The notes under the pieces: model-generated
Seen by the model: the letters and a program-made list of their open reading frames with translations, nothing else
Told to the model about the DNA's origin: nothing
Database searches by the model: none
DNA from: Acridotheres tristis
Lineage: Eukaryota > Chordata > Aves > Passeriformes > Sturnidae
DNA length: 64,000 bases
Direction of reading: 5' to 3'
Assembly (NCBI GenBank): GCA_037013685.1
Contig: CM072885.1
Location: 67,683,785-67,747,784, forward strand
Shown: one piece after another, positions 1 through 55,262 of the stretch
Layout: the number at the start of each line of letters is the position of its first letter
Position numbering within the stretch: position 1 is the stretch's first letter
Made by a program: the position numbers and the translations under genes

Positions 1-118
1 GAACCATAGCAAGGCTTCTCTTCAGGCCACCTTTGTGAGGAGATGTGGTAGGAGTAAAGGATACATTTAAATAAAAGATGTGCAAGCAGCAGATTCCAGT
101 CCCTGCTGTAACCCCTAC

Positions 119-32353
<32,235 letters not shown>

Positions 32354-32979
32354 GGCCGCAGGGGGAGGGGGGCGCCGCCGCCGCCGGGAGCGCAGGGCGG
32401 AGAGGGGCGGCCGGAGGGTTCAGGGGCTGGGCCGGGGGCCGAGGCGCATCCCCCGGCGGCGCTGCCGGGCAGGGCGGCGGGACCTGCTGCCGAATGCCGC
32501 TGTCGCTGTCCCGGCCGGGGCCGCTCCCCCCGCCCGAGCCCCACTCCTCGCGTCCCGGCCTGCCGGAAGTGACGCGTCTTTCTAAGCCCTCCCCGGAAGT
32601 TTTCGCACGTTGCCTTCCGATCCAAAAAGTAGTCCCTCCGCCACGCTTCTTCTGCCGAGGTGGCTTCCGCGCCCGCCGCAACCGGCGATGCTCCTGCGAC
32701 AGATTCCAGCGCAAATCGTCCCCGTCCGCCGCCCCTCAAGGCACTGCGCGGGGCAGGACCGGAGAGGGCGGACCCACTGCCACTTCCGCCGCGGAGGAAT
32801 GTGCGACGAAAGCCAAGCTTTTCACTTCCGGTTCCGCGGGGCCGCGTCGCCTATTGTCTGTGCCGGACGTCAGGAGCGCCGCTGGAGGCCACGCCCCCTC
32901 CCGGGCCACGCCCCCTCCGCAGGCCCCGCCCCGGCCGTCCCTGCCCTCGGGAGGCGCTGGTAACGGATGGAAGTGTCGG

Positions 32980-33242
32980 GATGGGGAAAGGGACCCGCAG
33001 GGATCACCGAGTGCAGCTCCTGGCCCTGCACAGGACACCCCAACAGTCACACCGTGTGCCCGACAGCGTTGTCCAAACGCTCCTTGAGCTCTGGCAGGCT
33101 GTGCTGTGACCGCTGCCCTGGGGAGCTGTTCCAGTGCCCATCCGCCCTCTGGGGGAAAAACCTTTTCCTGATATCCAACCTAAACCTGCCCTGGCACAGC
33201 TCCAGGCCATTCCCTCGGGTCCTATCGCTGGTCACAGAGAGA
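32980..33242 (-). mobile_element. CR1 LINE fragment, 5'-truncated, antisense
   Basis: Recognised from memory of avian CR1 3' ends: the plus strand reads as the complement, with diagnostic strings GATATCCAACCTAAACCTGC, CAGGCCATTCCCTCGGGTCC and TATCGCTGGTCACAGAG. The element's 3' end is at the low-coordinate side, directly against the KDM5A CpG island; its 5' end breaks off near 33242. CR1 elements are usually 5'-truncated like this. No intact reverse transcriptase remains. Confidence 0.85.
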
Positions 33243-34600
33243 TCTATATCTTTTACCTATCCAGTCTTCCAAAGTAAATCGCATGTATTTTTGTTTTTAA
33301 CCAGAACTGTGCCTTCAGTGTTTACCAAACACCACATTTCACTTCATTCTCACTGATTATTCAGACCTCCATGCTGGCGTTCTGTTTCAGCCTCACAAAA
33401 AGTTAATTTCCTCCTCCTATTACCAGGAGGCTTTACGAGATCTGCTGCATGCAGATCAAAACATTTATCTGCGTCATTTCCCTGCCAGATTAAAGAGGTG
33501 TCACCCACATTTTACAAGTGGGAAACACACCTCCAATGCAAATAGCTGATTTTAACAGAAGTTACAAGTAAGACCAAACTGATCTTATAAAACATTTAAT
33601 AAATTGAGGTTATTGTGTTGTTCCTAAGTATTCTTGCATTTTGTAAGGGGTTTCTGAGATGGATACTTGATAATTTTATGTAAGACTATATAAGCATGTG
33701 GGATGCAGATATTTCCTTACCAGTATCTAGAAATTATAGATTTCTATGAGCTTCTTCCACTTTTTCTTCTTTTATTATTTGGTTGTGTCTTTCTTCTGAT
33801 GAGCTGTACCACATTTCTTTTGAGGAAGTACATATGTCTTGTACTCCCAATGACAGAATCACCACGTACCCAATTTCTAAGATAAGCAATAATTTAGCCA
33901 GGAATTAGAGAAGGAAAAATATCCATGCTCAAAAGCTTTGTTTTGAGATCCAGTCTTTTGCTGGTTTCCCTGTAGACTCTTCAAGGTTGTTTTGGTTTTA
34001 TGTTAATATGTTTAGGCTAGTGGAGGTCTCTGGAAGGCAATGCTGGGAATGTTGTAGGTTTTCTTAACAGCAAAAATCTAAATATCCTATATAACCCGAG
34101 GGGGTATTTTTCTCATCTTGGAAAAAAGTGCCTGCCCCTCTTCTTCCCCTCACAAGGAAACTGCAAATTGTGCTGAGGAAGAACCTCATGGTTTAGTAAG
34201 TAAGCATTTTTTTTTCCCTTATACAGAAAGTCTATGTCTTTAAACAGAGTGTTAAGGAAAAAAAAGAACCATGGTTTATTACCGAGCAAATTGTTTTTTC
34301 TCTAGCACACTTAATAAATTAGGAAATCGTTTGGTGCATAATTGGCAACACTACTACGAGGTACAGCTGAGAATACATGAGAAGGATGAGGAAGCTAAAA
34401 GGCATCGGGATGACCGAAAAGACACATTCAATTCAGCCAGGATTTGAGCCAGTAACTTCTTGTAGCTGCTTCCGAATGCCAGGCCATTTTCAAAGGAGAA
34501 GGGGCGTTTTGCACGGTGTGTTTTGCTGGCGTGGATAAAGGTTTCTTTTATTTCGCCCATCGAATCGCCGCCCTCACACAAACACGGTCACCAAGCGCAG
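33243..34600. other. KDM5A-CCDC77 intergenic, AT-rich part
   Basis: AT-rich DNA between the CR1 fragment and the CCDC77 CpG island. Only short open frames (60-75 codons) without recognisable homology. No RNA gene or transposon recognised. Confidence 0.6.
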
Positions 34601-35008
34601 GCCCCACGCTCCTCCCTGGGCCCCGCCCGCAGCCGCGCACGCGCCGGGGCCCTCCGGCCGCCCCGGGACTACAATTCCCAGACGCACCAGCGCGGAGCCG
34701 CTACTGCCTGTGCCGCGAGAGCTGATTGGCTCAGGCCGTCTGTTCCGCATGAAAGCCTATCTGTGATTGGAGGAGGTGGTGGGGGCGGGGCGTGGCGCCG
34801 TTTAAGCCGCGGCGGGCCCGGTGTGGCGGTTGTGTGGCCGTTGGGGCTGTGAGGAGGAGGAGGCGGCGGCGGGATCCCCCTCCCGGGACCTTTATCCCGG
34901 GGCTTTTCCAGCGGGGCTCCCGCCGGCCACCCTCCTCCGCCCGCCTGCCGGGGTGCCCGAAGCCGCTCTTCCCCGCCCACAGAGAGCCTGGCGCTCCGCA
35001 GGGGCGCG

Positions 35009-46373
<11,365 letters not shown>

Positions 46374-49300
46374 AGCTGAATTATTAGCTGGCATCCTAAT
46401 TTTAGGACTAGGACAAAGCTAGACTTGAATAATCATTTGCAAGAACAGCTTCTGCTTGTTTGTTTCCTGGCATCCGTTGACAGAAGGTTGAGGAAATCTG
46501 CAGTTAATGTCCTAAGTGTACATGAGCCATTCCTAGTGTACCAGATTATATTGCTGTTTGAGCTGAGAGATGGCACCTGATAAAACTGACTTTAAAAGTA
46601 CATGATGACTGATACATCAGGAGTGTGTGAATGAGTATATCTATTTGTGGTAGGGATCAGTGTATACTGTCCTTTGCCTTTCTTTTTTTGGTGCATATTA
46701 TAAGTCACATACATGGTCATAATGAAGTTATTATTAATCATAGAAAGATCTAGTTGAAGATCTGAATTTTGGCTGACATTTTCCTATGTGAGAAGCAGCT
46801 TTTAAAATAGTTTACATGATTACTGTTTTTGTGCTTAGCACCTCGGGATGTAAATGGAAATTCTCATATAGAAAATCTGCACTAAAATGTCTTACATTTG
46901 AGTCCTGGACAGGATAACTATTTTAAAATGGCTCCTGTTTGCTTGGCTTATCCTAATTGGAACAAACCTAACTGATTTAATATGGTGGGAGAAGATAACC
47001 CATTATAGAACTCTTCTGCAAGGATGAGCAACATTTACACGCGTTCTGGATGCTTGGTGGGAGGGGAGATACTACACAGCTGAAATTCCTCTTCCCATTC
47101 CTCACAGTTGTTTTAACACACAGAGGAAGCCCATAATCAAGGGGATCTAGTATCTTTCTTAACCACCATATTATCTGTCTTTGTAGCTCTAAACAAGATC
47201 ATGGTTATGTGCAGAGAAATCATGGTCAGCTTTTGCAGTTGCAGATTTTTAGCAGTTGTTGCTACTGAACTGTAACAAACTGGGGTGGAAGAGCAGGTGC
47301 CCAGTTGCTACATGAGAGCTGTAACTGTAGCTATATAATGATTCTCCAGCCATATGATTATCATCTTCATACCAGACATCACAATTCTAGAAAACAGATG
47401 AAGTCATGACAAGGGTTACAACATGGCTTCAGCTGAGTCTATAATTACAGGTATTCATGCTTTTACTGTAGTGTCAGCAAATCTTCTCCACCTTGCAGCC
47501 TGAGAGCAGATCTGTAGTGGAGAATTTCAATGCCTCTGTTTCCTACTTTACCTTTCTTTACCTTGTTTCTGAAGTATACGCTATATAGGCTACTAACACT
47601 TCTTTCTCTTTGAGAAGAACTTAGTGAGTGGAAGCAGGCAATTTCTTTAGGATTTGGAAGTGGCCCTGCAGGTCCTCATTTAGTGTTTCATAGGTAGATA
47701 TGGAAAAAATGGATGTTTATGTGCTGTGAAGGTTTGGAAAAGGAAGAATTGTTTTTATGGCATCAGCTAAAGCAATGCAGGAGGAGAAATGCCCTTAAGA
47801 AATCCATACCCACTTCAGTTGTTACGAGTTTTCTGTCCCTTATGGTCCTGTACTGTGGCTTTTATTCTGTGTTCTTTTATTTTATGTGTTCTTAAGGGCA
47901 ATTGATCACAGAGTTCAGTGTGAGTGGGTGACAGTCTGTCCCTGGGTGCTTTACTACACTGCAGCTTGCAAGGGGTTTTTTTAAAGGATGTTGGCACTGA
48001 TGAGTTGAGCTGAAAATGCTGAACTGTTCAGAAACTGGTTCATGAACAACTTGGGTGCCAGTGAGATGGGGACAGTTAAAGAGGGGTATTCAATGCTATC
48101 CATCATTTACTCTCACTCTTTCCTAGCTGGCTGTTACTTTCTGAGAGAAATCAAGCTAATTAAAGTGAGTTTGTATGTGAAATAACATACTACTTGCTTG
48201 AAGAGAAGATATCAATCCTATCACAGGGCCCAAGAGGCTACTTCTGAAAATTGCTACATAATGAAGCCTTAAGCACTCATTCAGCAAGATCCATCTACTT
48301 AAATTCAGCTGATGGGAGCCTAGCAAAAAGGTCTCTTGAACCTATAGGATCCTGTTTATTTTCAGCTGTTCTAAGCAAAAGAATTGCTTGTGAAATGACA
48401 CTTTCCTCACTTGAAAGCCATGAAGTGTATCTGGGTCAGGACTTCAAGCTTTGACGTTCAGGTTTGTAAGACTGGGAGGAAGTATTGGGGGAAGAAGGAT
48501 GTAAATGTTTAATTTCCTGTCTTCCTTACCACAATTCTTTAGACTTCAGAAAGACTGAACAGAATAAAATGACAACATTCCTAATGTATCTGCTAGTGTA
48601 TCAAAATCAAAGTGCAGTTTGGACACGATTCTTAGTATGTCACTAGGCTATGATCACTTCCTGTGTGGGGGAGGTAGGAGGGAAATTATGGTATGTCTAT
48701 TCTGTAAATCTATTTCAATTGGAAGCTTGAATATTTTTCCAAGTGCAGGAAGTGCAAAGTATTGTACATTCTCCTTGTGTGACATCACGTGGTCATGTGA
48801 AATGTTGCCAAAACGAATGGGGACCTTCGTGTCAAGAACTGCTTTTAAAGAGCCGAGTGCTTCCTACCATTGGCAACTGCCCTTTAGAATGTCAACAAAG
48901 CAGTATTGGTGTATTTTTAAAAAGTTTCCTGGGAGAAGTTCCACTACCTTAATTACTCAATTTTTTCTTACAGTTTTGGGGTAGAAATCAAAAAATAGCA
49001 TACTCCTAAGATTGATTAGCTTTTTTACTAACTGAAGTCAGTACTGTATGACTTTGTATCATTTCAATTCAGTTAATGCCAGGTTATGAGTGTGGGAGCA
49101 CAGAATCTGAAATATTTGCAGAGTATCTGCTTCTAAGGTTAGAGAGCCTATAGTACAGGATTAAAGGTTAGAACTGGACAAATGTTCTTATTGTGAGGCA
49201 AGATACTAAAATATCTCTTGGATAACTAGAGTAGGGGAAACGTGGTTGTGTAGCTTCATTTAAGTAAGTGCCTACTTTTCAGAAAGAATGTTGAAATATT

Positions 49301-52300
49301 GGTTAAGGCATAGAACCACAGATGATTCAGAGGAAAAGTTGTGCAAGAGCTCATTTTGTCTTGCTTAAAGAAGACTGATTAATATGTGTCTCTTGAAGAC
49401 AAAAAAACCCTACTAAAGGCCTCTCAATCCTAGCAGGGCAATGCTGAGCAACAGCAACAGCCTGAACCTGAAATTAATTTCAAAAGGCATACATTTTTAA
49501 CAGGAAGACTGTGCTTTTTGTAACAAACTAGGTGTGGAGGTAACAAGTTCTTCATCTCTATCTTCAAATCAGAAAATTACCTCTGGAGAGGGTAGCTTGT
49601 TTTAATAAGTTGCTGGGTTTGACCCATTAGAACTTGATGAAATATAATGACATGAGCTAACAGGAAATCATTTAGTGGTTCTTTCTGGCTTCAAACCTGT
49701 GATGTATTTATGTGCAGTATTTGTTGGAGTTCTTTAGTTTTCATGCAGTTGCTTTAATTATAGGGACATGCTGTGTCAGCTAACCCGGCACAGCAAGGTT
49801 ACACAAGGTAAAACAAAACCAAACCAAAAATTTTAAAAATCCATTGTGGTCTTCCTATATCAAAATCTGCAGTAATTCCCAAGTGAATTGATGCTGTGAC
49901 TGCATTCAGGCAGATCAACAGTTCTTATAGGTGTAAATTGCTTATGTAAATAGGGTTATCACTTCAGAAAACATCTACATTTTACCACTGTGGATAGACT
50001 CTCTTGGCAGCCTGATATTCTGGAATAGAAATGTTTCTATGTAAGCCAGGAATTCTTTGTTAATCAGGTAGTATTTTTGAGACTAGCTGGGAGCAACATG
50101 CTTATGTACTTTTTTTTCTGGTGGGTCTGTTCATAGTCATGCAAAGTGATGTTGTTCAGACTTTTAATTAATGCTCACAAACACATTTAATTTGATGTTC
50201 TAGGATGTGTTTGTGCCTGCTCAGTCAAAAATCTAATAAAGATGTCCTATTTGTCCCCATTCAAATAGTAGATTATGGACATTTAAGGGTTTTCTTTCTA
50301 ATTTTTCTGCAATATTTTGCTTTTCTATTTTGACTGCTTTAAATTGTGAGAAAATATCCCCTTTTCTTACTAAAGACTCTTCCTTAAATGTGCAAGTCTA
50401 GCTGTAGAAATATACACACTTTTTTAGCCTGCAGACTGAGATTATGCACCAAACCATTCTTGGACACTGTAGAAAGTGTTAATGGTGGGAGCTGCAGTGA
50501 TTCCTTTTGACTGCTGTCTTCATAAGGTTTTAGACAAAAAGAGCCAAGTTTGGATTCTTAGGTTGCATCAAAAGTTAAGAATTTTCTGTCCAAAACAGGC
50601 CATCAGAGGTGAGCAATATTTTAACCCACTGGCAGGAAACATTTCTGCTATGACTAAAGTATTTGACAAGAGTATGGTGGACTTCTGGTATTTCCCATTT
50701 AGCATGAAGTGGACTTGGAGAAAGGGCATCTTTGAATATGGGGTAGAGTGGCTGCCCTGCAAGTAAGCTCCAGAAATACAGCTTGAAAAACAGAGTCCTC
50801 AATAGGGTTGACTGTTCAGTTACACTGACTAAATTGCATATTTTAAGAATTGCGATTCTGTTGGACTGGGGACAGATGTGTAAATAGAGATTATTTGGAT
50901 TTATTCAGAAAACTCGGAAGGGCTTTTAACACAGAAGTGCTTCAGTGTTAAAGCAAGACAATTATTAACTGCACAGGCATGAAGGGATTCACTCTTGAAA
51001 TGGGTTTGATTTCAATAAAAAGCTTAGGATTTACCCTGGTGAAGCATGTCTGGGATGTGCCAAATGCTCCTGTATTGATTCAGAGATCAAATTGCTTTTC
51101 TTTTACTGTAAACATTTATCTCAGTATGGTGTCACTTCTAAACCATCCAGTACAACTGTTTTTCCTCTTCAGCCCTAACTTGGGTGGACAGATGTCTACA
51201 GGGAATGCTGCTTATCTTTGTGTCCCGTAATGTCTCTGATAACATGACTATGATGCATCTTTGGGACTTCTTGAAAAGTAAGGCTGATAAGCACAGTCGT
51301 TTAAACTGTAAACCACATATTATTATGATTAAAACAGAGGAAGGAAGAAATTATGCAAGACTAGATTGAAAACATGGATTTTCCAAATTATCCAATGCAT
51401 ATATTCTTCTTTCATTATGTTAAGTATCTGAAGCCTGCAAAGTCTTTTGAAAGTTCTCAGCTTCAAGTATAGAAAAACACTTTTCAGGAAGTGCAGGTGT
51501 GTGATCTAGATATGAAGAGATTGTTCTGATGTGCAGAAAGTAATTCAGGTCAATTCCTGGGGCAGGATGTGTTCTTAGAGGCACTGGATGAAGTTCATGT
51601 GAAAGTGTCCTCTTGCTAGTTGAAAGGGAAGGGCAACCATTTCTGTGTAACTTTATCTGGACAGTGAGGATTTGAGAGCTATTGAAAGAGTTATGCAGAG
51701 AAAAGGCAGAATCATGAATGAGGCTTGCCAGCCAGACAGGTTGTAGGAGAGCAATGGGATCATGATCCTGTCAGTCAAAGTCATGGCTGTGTGTGCAGCA
51801 AAAGGAAGTCAAAAACCCCAGGCCATGCCATACAAATGCTGGCAGTGCAACTGAATTGGTAAAATATGACCATGTTAACACAGCTCCCTGTATCACACCA
51901 CTTAACTGGGCAAGGAGGTCCTTCTGCTGATAGGTTATTAATTGTGGGGCCACACTGATTACCTTACAGTGATGTTCAACTGCAGCATTGACTGGGATTT
52001 TTCTGGGATTGTTCCACCAGTCATGCTGGAGGAGCCAAAACGAGAAATAATGGGGAACTGTGTCTGCAGAAGCTGCCTATTCCTCTTACACTTCTGCCTT
52101 TGAGCCATTTCTATGAAGAATGTTGAGATGAAGTCATTGTTTGTGCTTCAGGGCATAGCTGAGGTCGGTAAGAGGAGTATGAAGCCAACAGCGTGGTAAA
52201 GTCTAGGGACAGTTGGGTATTTTGGTGTGGAACTGGCAATTAGTGTTAAAAATTACACAAGAAGAAAGAAGGAAAGGAGCAAGTGGCAGATAATTGAACC

Positions 52301-54650
52301 TTTGGGGAGCCTACAGCGAAACAATGTTGGCATGGAGCTAAAAGTGATTTACAGAACAGAGAAACAGGTGTTAGATAACTAGAAGCAAAACCATAACAAG
52401 AAGAGGCAGAGATGCTCAGAGATGGATGTAGAGAGGGGTGAGGCAGGAGGAATGGGAGATGCCTGTTAAGTGCTGCATTTGTATCAAAGGCTGCTTTTAT
52501 CATGAGGAAGCATAGCCAAAATAGAAAACAAGCAGCAGCTCAAAGCCAAAAAACACTCCAGTTGGCTCCTCTGGCAAAGAGTCCATTTCTTTGAAGTGGG
52601 TATTCAGATGTGTCCTGAAGCCAGCAGCACTGTCCAATATTCAAGGTCAGCTCCACACACCACGGGCCCTATTCCTGCATCACCACCTCCAGCTCTCCTG
52701 CTGCTCCCCTCCCTGAAGGGCTGACCCCAGCCCGTGCACACAGTGAGCATGAGACAGGTGGAGGTCTGGGCATGCACTCGTGGGACTTGGGATGCCTGAG
52801 AATTTGAGACTCTAAGACTGCTAGTAGACTTGAGATAAAAACTATTATGTGAGGTGGTTTTAAACATCACTGCCAGAATCTTATTCCTGGACATCTGTTC
52901 TTTCTGCAATGAATAAGTGGTCCAAAATAAGTTATTTTAAGTACAGTGCAGAGCTAGTCAAGTTTATGACTTCACTTTTTATTACACTTTCAGATGAATT
53001 TTGTTCCTTAATACTGTTCTGTTATGACTATATTGTAACAGGATAGTACCATGCCATAGTCTATAAGCTTTTTCTCCAGAGACAAGAGCTTTTTTGTATC
53101 ACAGCACAGTTCTGTCAGGAAAAAATTTCTTTATCAGTTGTCAATGCTACTTTTAGCCTCTACTTTCACTTTTCCCTTCCCTCCATTTTAGTCGAATGTT
53201 TGCTAGAGAAAAATGTAATTACTTACTTTAATGTGCAACAAAGTACAGTTGTTATTTTTCAAGAATAAGGTTGTTCATTGAAGAAATGCAGACAACTTTC
53301 TGCTAAGAATACTTAATTCAAATCTCATTCTTTAAATGGTAAACCAAGTTTAATTTAGATCTGTGTTTATTACACACTTTTCTTAGAATTTTCTGCCTTT
53401 TTTTGAACAAATACAAAAACTTGGTTTATTTCTCTCCTGCTGGATAAACCTCAAATCAACACACCACCAAAAAACTAGCAGGGCCATGCTCTCATGAGAG
53501 TCCTGCCTTGTAAAGATGCAACTGCACAGAGTTTCTCATTTTTTTTGTTGTGTGGATACTGGTGGTGTCTGGCTATTGGCAGCTCTTTCTGTTTACACTG
53601 GAGGGATTATCCCCCATTATTCAAGCTCAGATGATGGATGTGCATCTGCAGCCTCAAAGGGGGTAGGAAGGAGGAACAAAGCATTGCATCTTCCACAGCT
53701 GCACAATGGACTTTATCCCAGGGAGGCTGGGGAAGTCCAAGGACAGAGCCACTCACCAGGCTCCCCCACCATGGGTTTGTTTCCAACTTGAGAAACATCT
53801 CTTTGCAGCTCTGCAGTGGGGTACAAACCCTCTGGGTCTGCCTTTCCCTGAGCAAGAGGAGCCTCCCCAGCACAGAGCTGAAGGGAGAGGGCTCTGGAAC
53901 CTTTGTGAGACATTCAGATAAGGGAAATCTCTTGTCCCTTGGTGCATCCCAGGTGTGTGACAGGTAAGAGCAGCATCTCTCAGTGCTGCCTGGATGCTGC
54001 TCCTGTGCCTGCTGGGACTCACACTACTGTTCCATGTCCCTCAATGCCATTTAAAAGGCTTTTGGCACATTTTTAAAGCTGAAGAACAGTCAACATCCTT
54101 TTGCATCTTCTAAATGACAATCTCAAGAAAAAGAGTACCACTATTTCATGAAAAGCCAACTTCAGCATGAGAGCTTGTGTTCATGGAACACAACACAGGA
54201 GCTGCATCTGTGCAGGAGTGGAGCTGTGAAGGAAAACAGTTGCCACCAATGACCCACCACTCACATAATACATTTTTGGAAAGGAGGTAACTCTGGCTTA
54301 GCTCCCCAGCTGGATACACGATGTACATCCCAGATGGTATCTCCCACGTTCCTGCACCGAGGAGGAATCCAGTTTGCAGCCTCCAAGATATTTTGGTGGA
54401 TGTGAATGAAACCAACAGCATGGGACGGACTCTGAGAACTCAAAAGTGTGCTTGAGCCATGTAATGAAGCAGTAATTTCACCCACAGAACGTCCTGATCT
54501 TCCTGAAAGCCGCTGCCATCCTCCCGCTGAGGGATCTGACGATGTAACATCGCGGAACGCAGGTTTGGAGGCTTCACCAGCCTTCCAACGCACTTCCAAG
54601 CACCTCCACCTGTTGCACCAGGTGAAAGACACTTTCAAATGCATTCATCT
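46374..54650 (+). other. CCDC77 3' UTR and CCDC77-B4GALNT3 intergenic region
   Basis: About 8.3 kb without a recognisable gene. The first part is CCDC77 3' UTR of unknown length. Open frames up to 127 codons (for example 48619-48984 plus, 54261-54644 minus) have no homology I recognise and no coding signature. No transposon recognised by eye. It may hold B4GALNT3 regulatory elements, but none can be pointed to. Confidence 0.6.
48563..48568 (+). promoter_or_regulatory. Candidate CCDC77 polyadenylation signal (AATAAA)
   Basis: This is the first canonical AATAAA I find downstream of the CCDC77 stop, 2.2 kb away. Another is at 50235-50240, followed by a GT/T-rich stretch. A closer non-canonical signal may be used instead; which is real cannot be told from sequence. 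Confidence 0.3.
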
Positions 54651-54983
54651 GCGTGTAGTAACAGCGTGATTTGAATCGTCCCCTCTCATCCCCCTTCCCT
54701 CCCGCCAGAGGAGGGAAGTTCCCCCTCTCCCCTCCCTGGGAGGATGCACCAACACTCCTGCCGGCCCGTAGAGCGGCCGTGAGCGGGGTTTGGAGCTGCC
54801 TCCCCCGCCGAGGCGGTGCCGTGCGGGCAGCACAGGAGCGGACGGGGCGGAGGCAGGTGCGGGGGGCGGCGGCGGAGCGGGGCCGGAGCTGCCCGGAGGG
54901 GAGGGAGGCGGGGGCCGCCCGCACCTGGGCCCGCCCCGCGCAGCGCAGGGGTGGGAGCGGCGGGGCCGAGCGGCGGCAGCGGC

Positions 54984-55112
54984 ATGTCCCGGGACAGCGG
55001 TACCGGCACGGCCCGGGACAGCGGGGACAGCGGTACCGGCACGGCCCGGGACAGCAGGAACAGCGGTACCGGCAGCGGCACGGCCCGGGCCGGCGGCAGC
55101 GCGGAGCCCTGA
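54984..55112 (+). other. uORF of 42 codons in B4GALNT3 5' leader
   Basis: ATG at 54984 in fair context (G at -3), stop TGA at 55110-55112, 8 nt before the main ATG and in a different frame. The GC-rich tandem array encodes a Ser/Arg/Gly/Thr repeat (RDSGTGTA-like). Whether it is transcribed depends on the start site, which is not known. Confidence 0.55.
54994..55089 (+). repeat. GC-rich tandem array in B4GALNT3 5' UTR
   Basis: Three units built on ACAGCGGTACCGGCACGG plus CCCGGG: 24 bp (54994-55017), 33 bp (55018-55050) and 39 bp (55051-55089). They grow by insertion of 9- and 15-bp pieces that are multiples of three, so the uORF frame through them is kept. The array ends 32 bp before the start codon. 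Confidence 0.88.
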
Positions 55113-55120
55113 GCGGCGCC

Positions 55121-55262
55121 ATGCGGGGCCGGCTGCTGGCGCGGCTGCGGCGCCGGAGGCAACTGCGGCTGCTGCTGGCCCTGGGCGCGCTGGCCCTGGG
55201 GCTCTGGGCCGCTTACCTAGAGCTGGTGGCGGTGGCCGGAGGCGAGGCGGCCCCGGAGCGCA
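55121..55262 (+). CDS. B4GALNT3: B4GALNT3 exon 1, beta-1,4-N-acetylgalactosaminyltransferase 3 (N-terminal fragment)
   Basis: Residues 1-47 plus one base. B4GALNT3 is a Golgi type II membrane enzyme that adds GalNAc in beta-1,4 linkage to terminal GlcNAc, making LacdiNAc on N- and O-glycans. The exon encodes a short, strongly basic cytoplasmic tail (MRGRLLARLRRRRQ) and a signal anchor (LRLLLALGALALGLWAAYLE, then LVAV); the family shares the RLLLAL...GLW..YLELVA pattern. The donor is CGCA|GTGAGT, phase 1. No downstream exon occurs before 64000, and the catalytic domain is encoded far beyond the window. Assignment rests on the anchor pattern plus the conserved KDM5A-CCDC77-B4GALNT3 order. Confidence 0.85.

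Noticed and set aside
48619..48984. 121-codon plus-strand open frame downstream of CCDC77
   Set aside because: No recognisable domain, no promoter or splice context, and an overlapping open frame in another phase; probably CCDC77 3' UTR or intergenic sequence.
53516..54022. Cluster of 66-109-codon open frames on both strands
   Set aside because: Several mutually overlapping frames with no homology; the pattern fits a locally stop-poor stretch rather than a gene.
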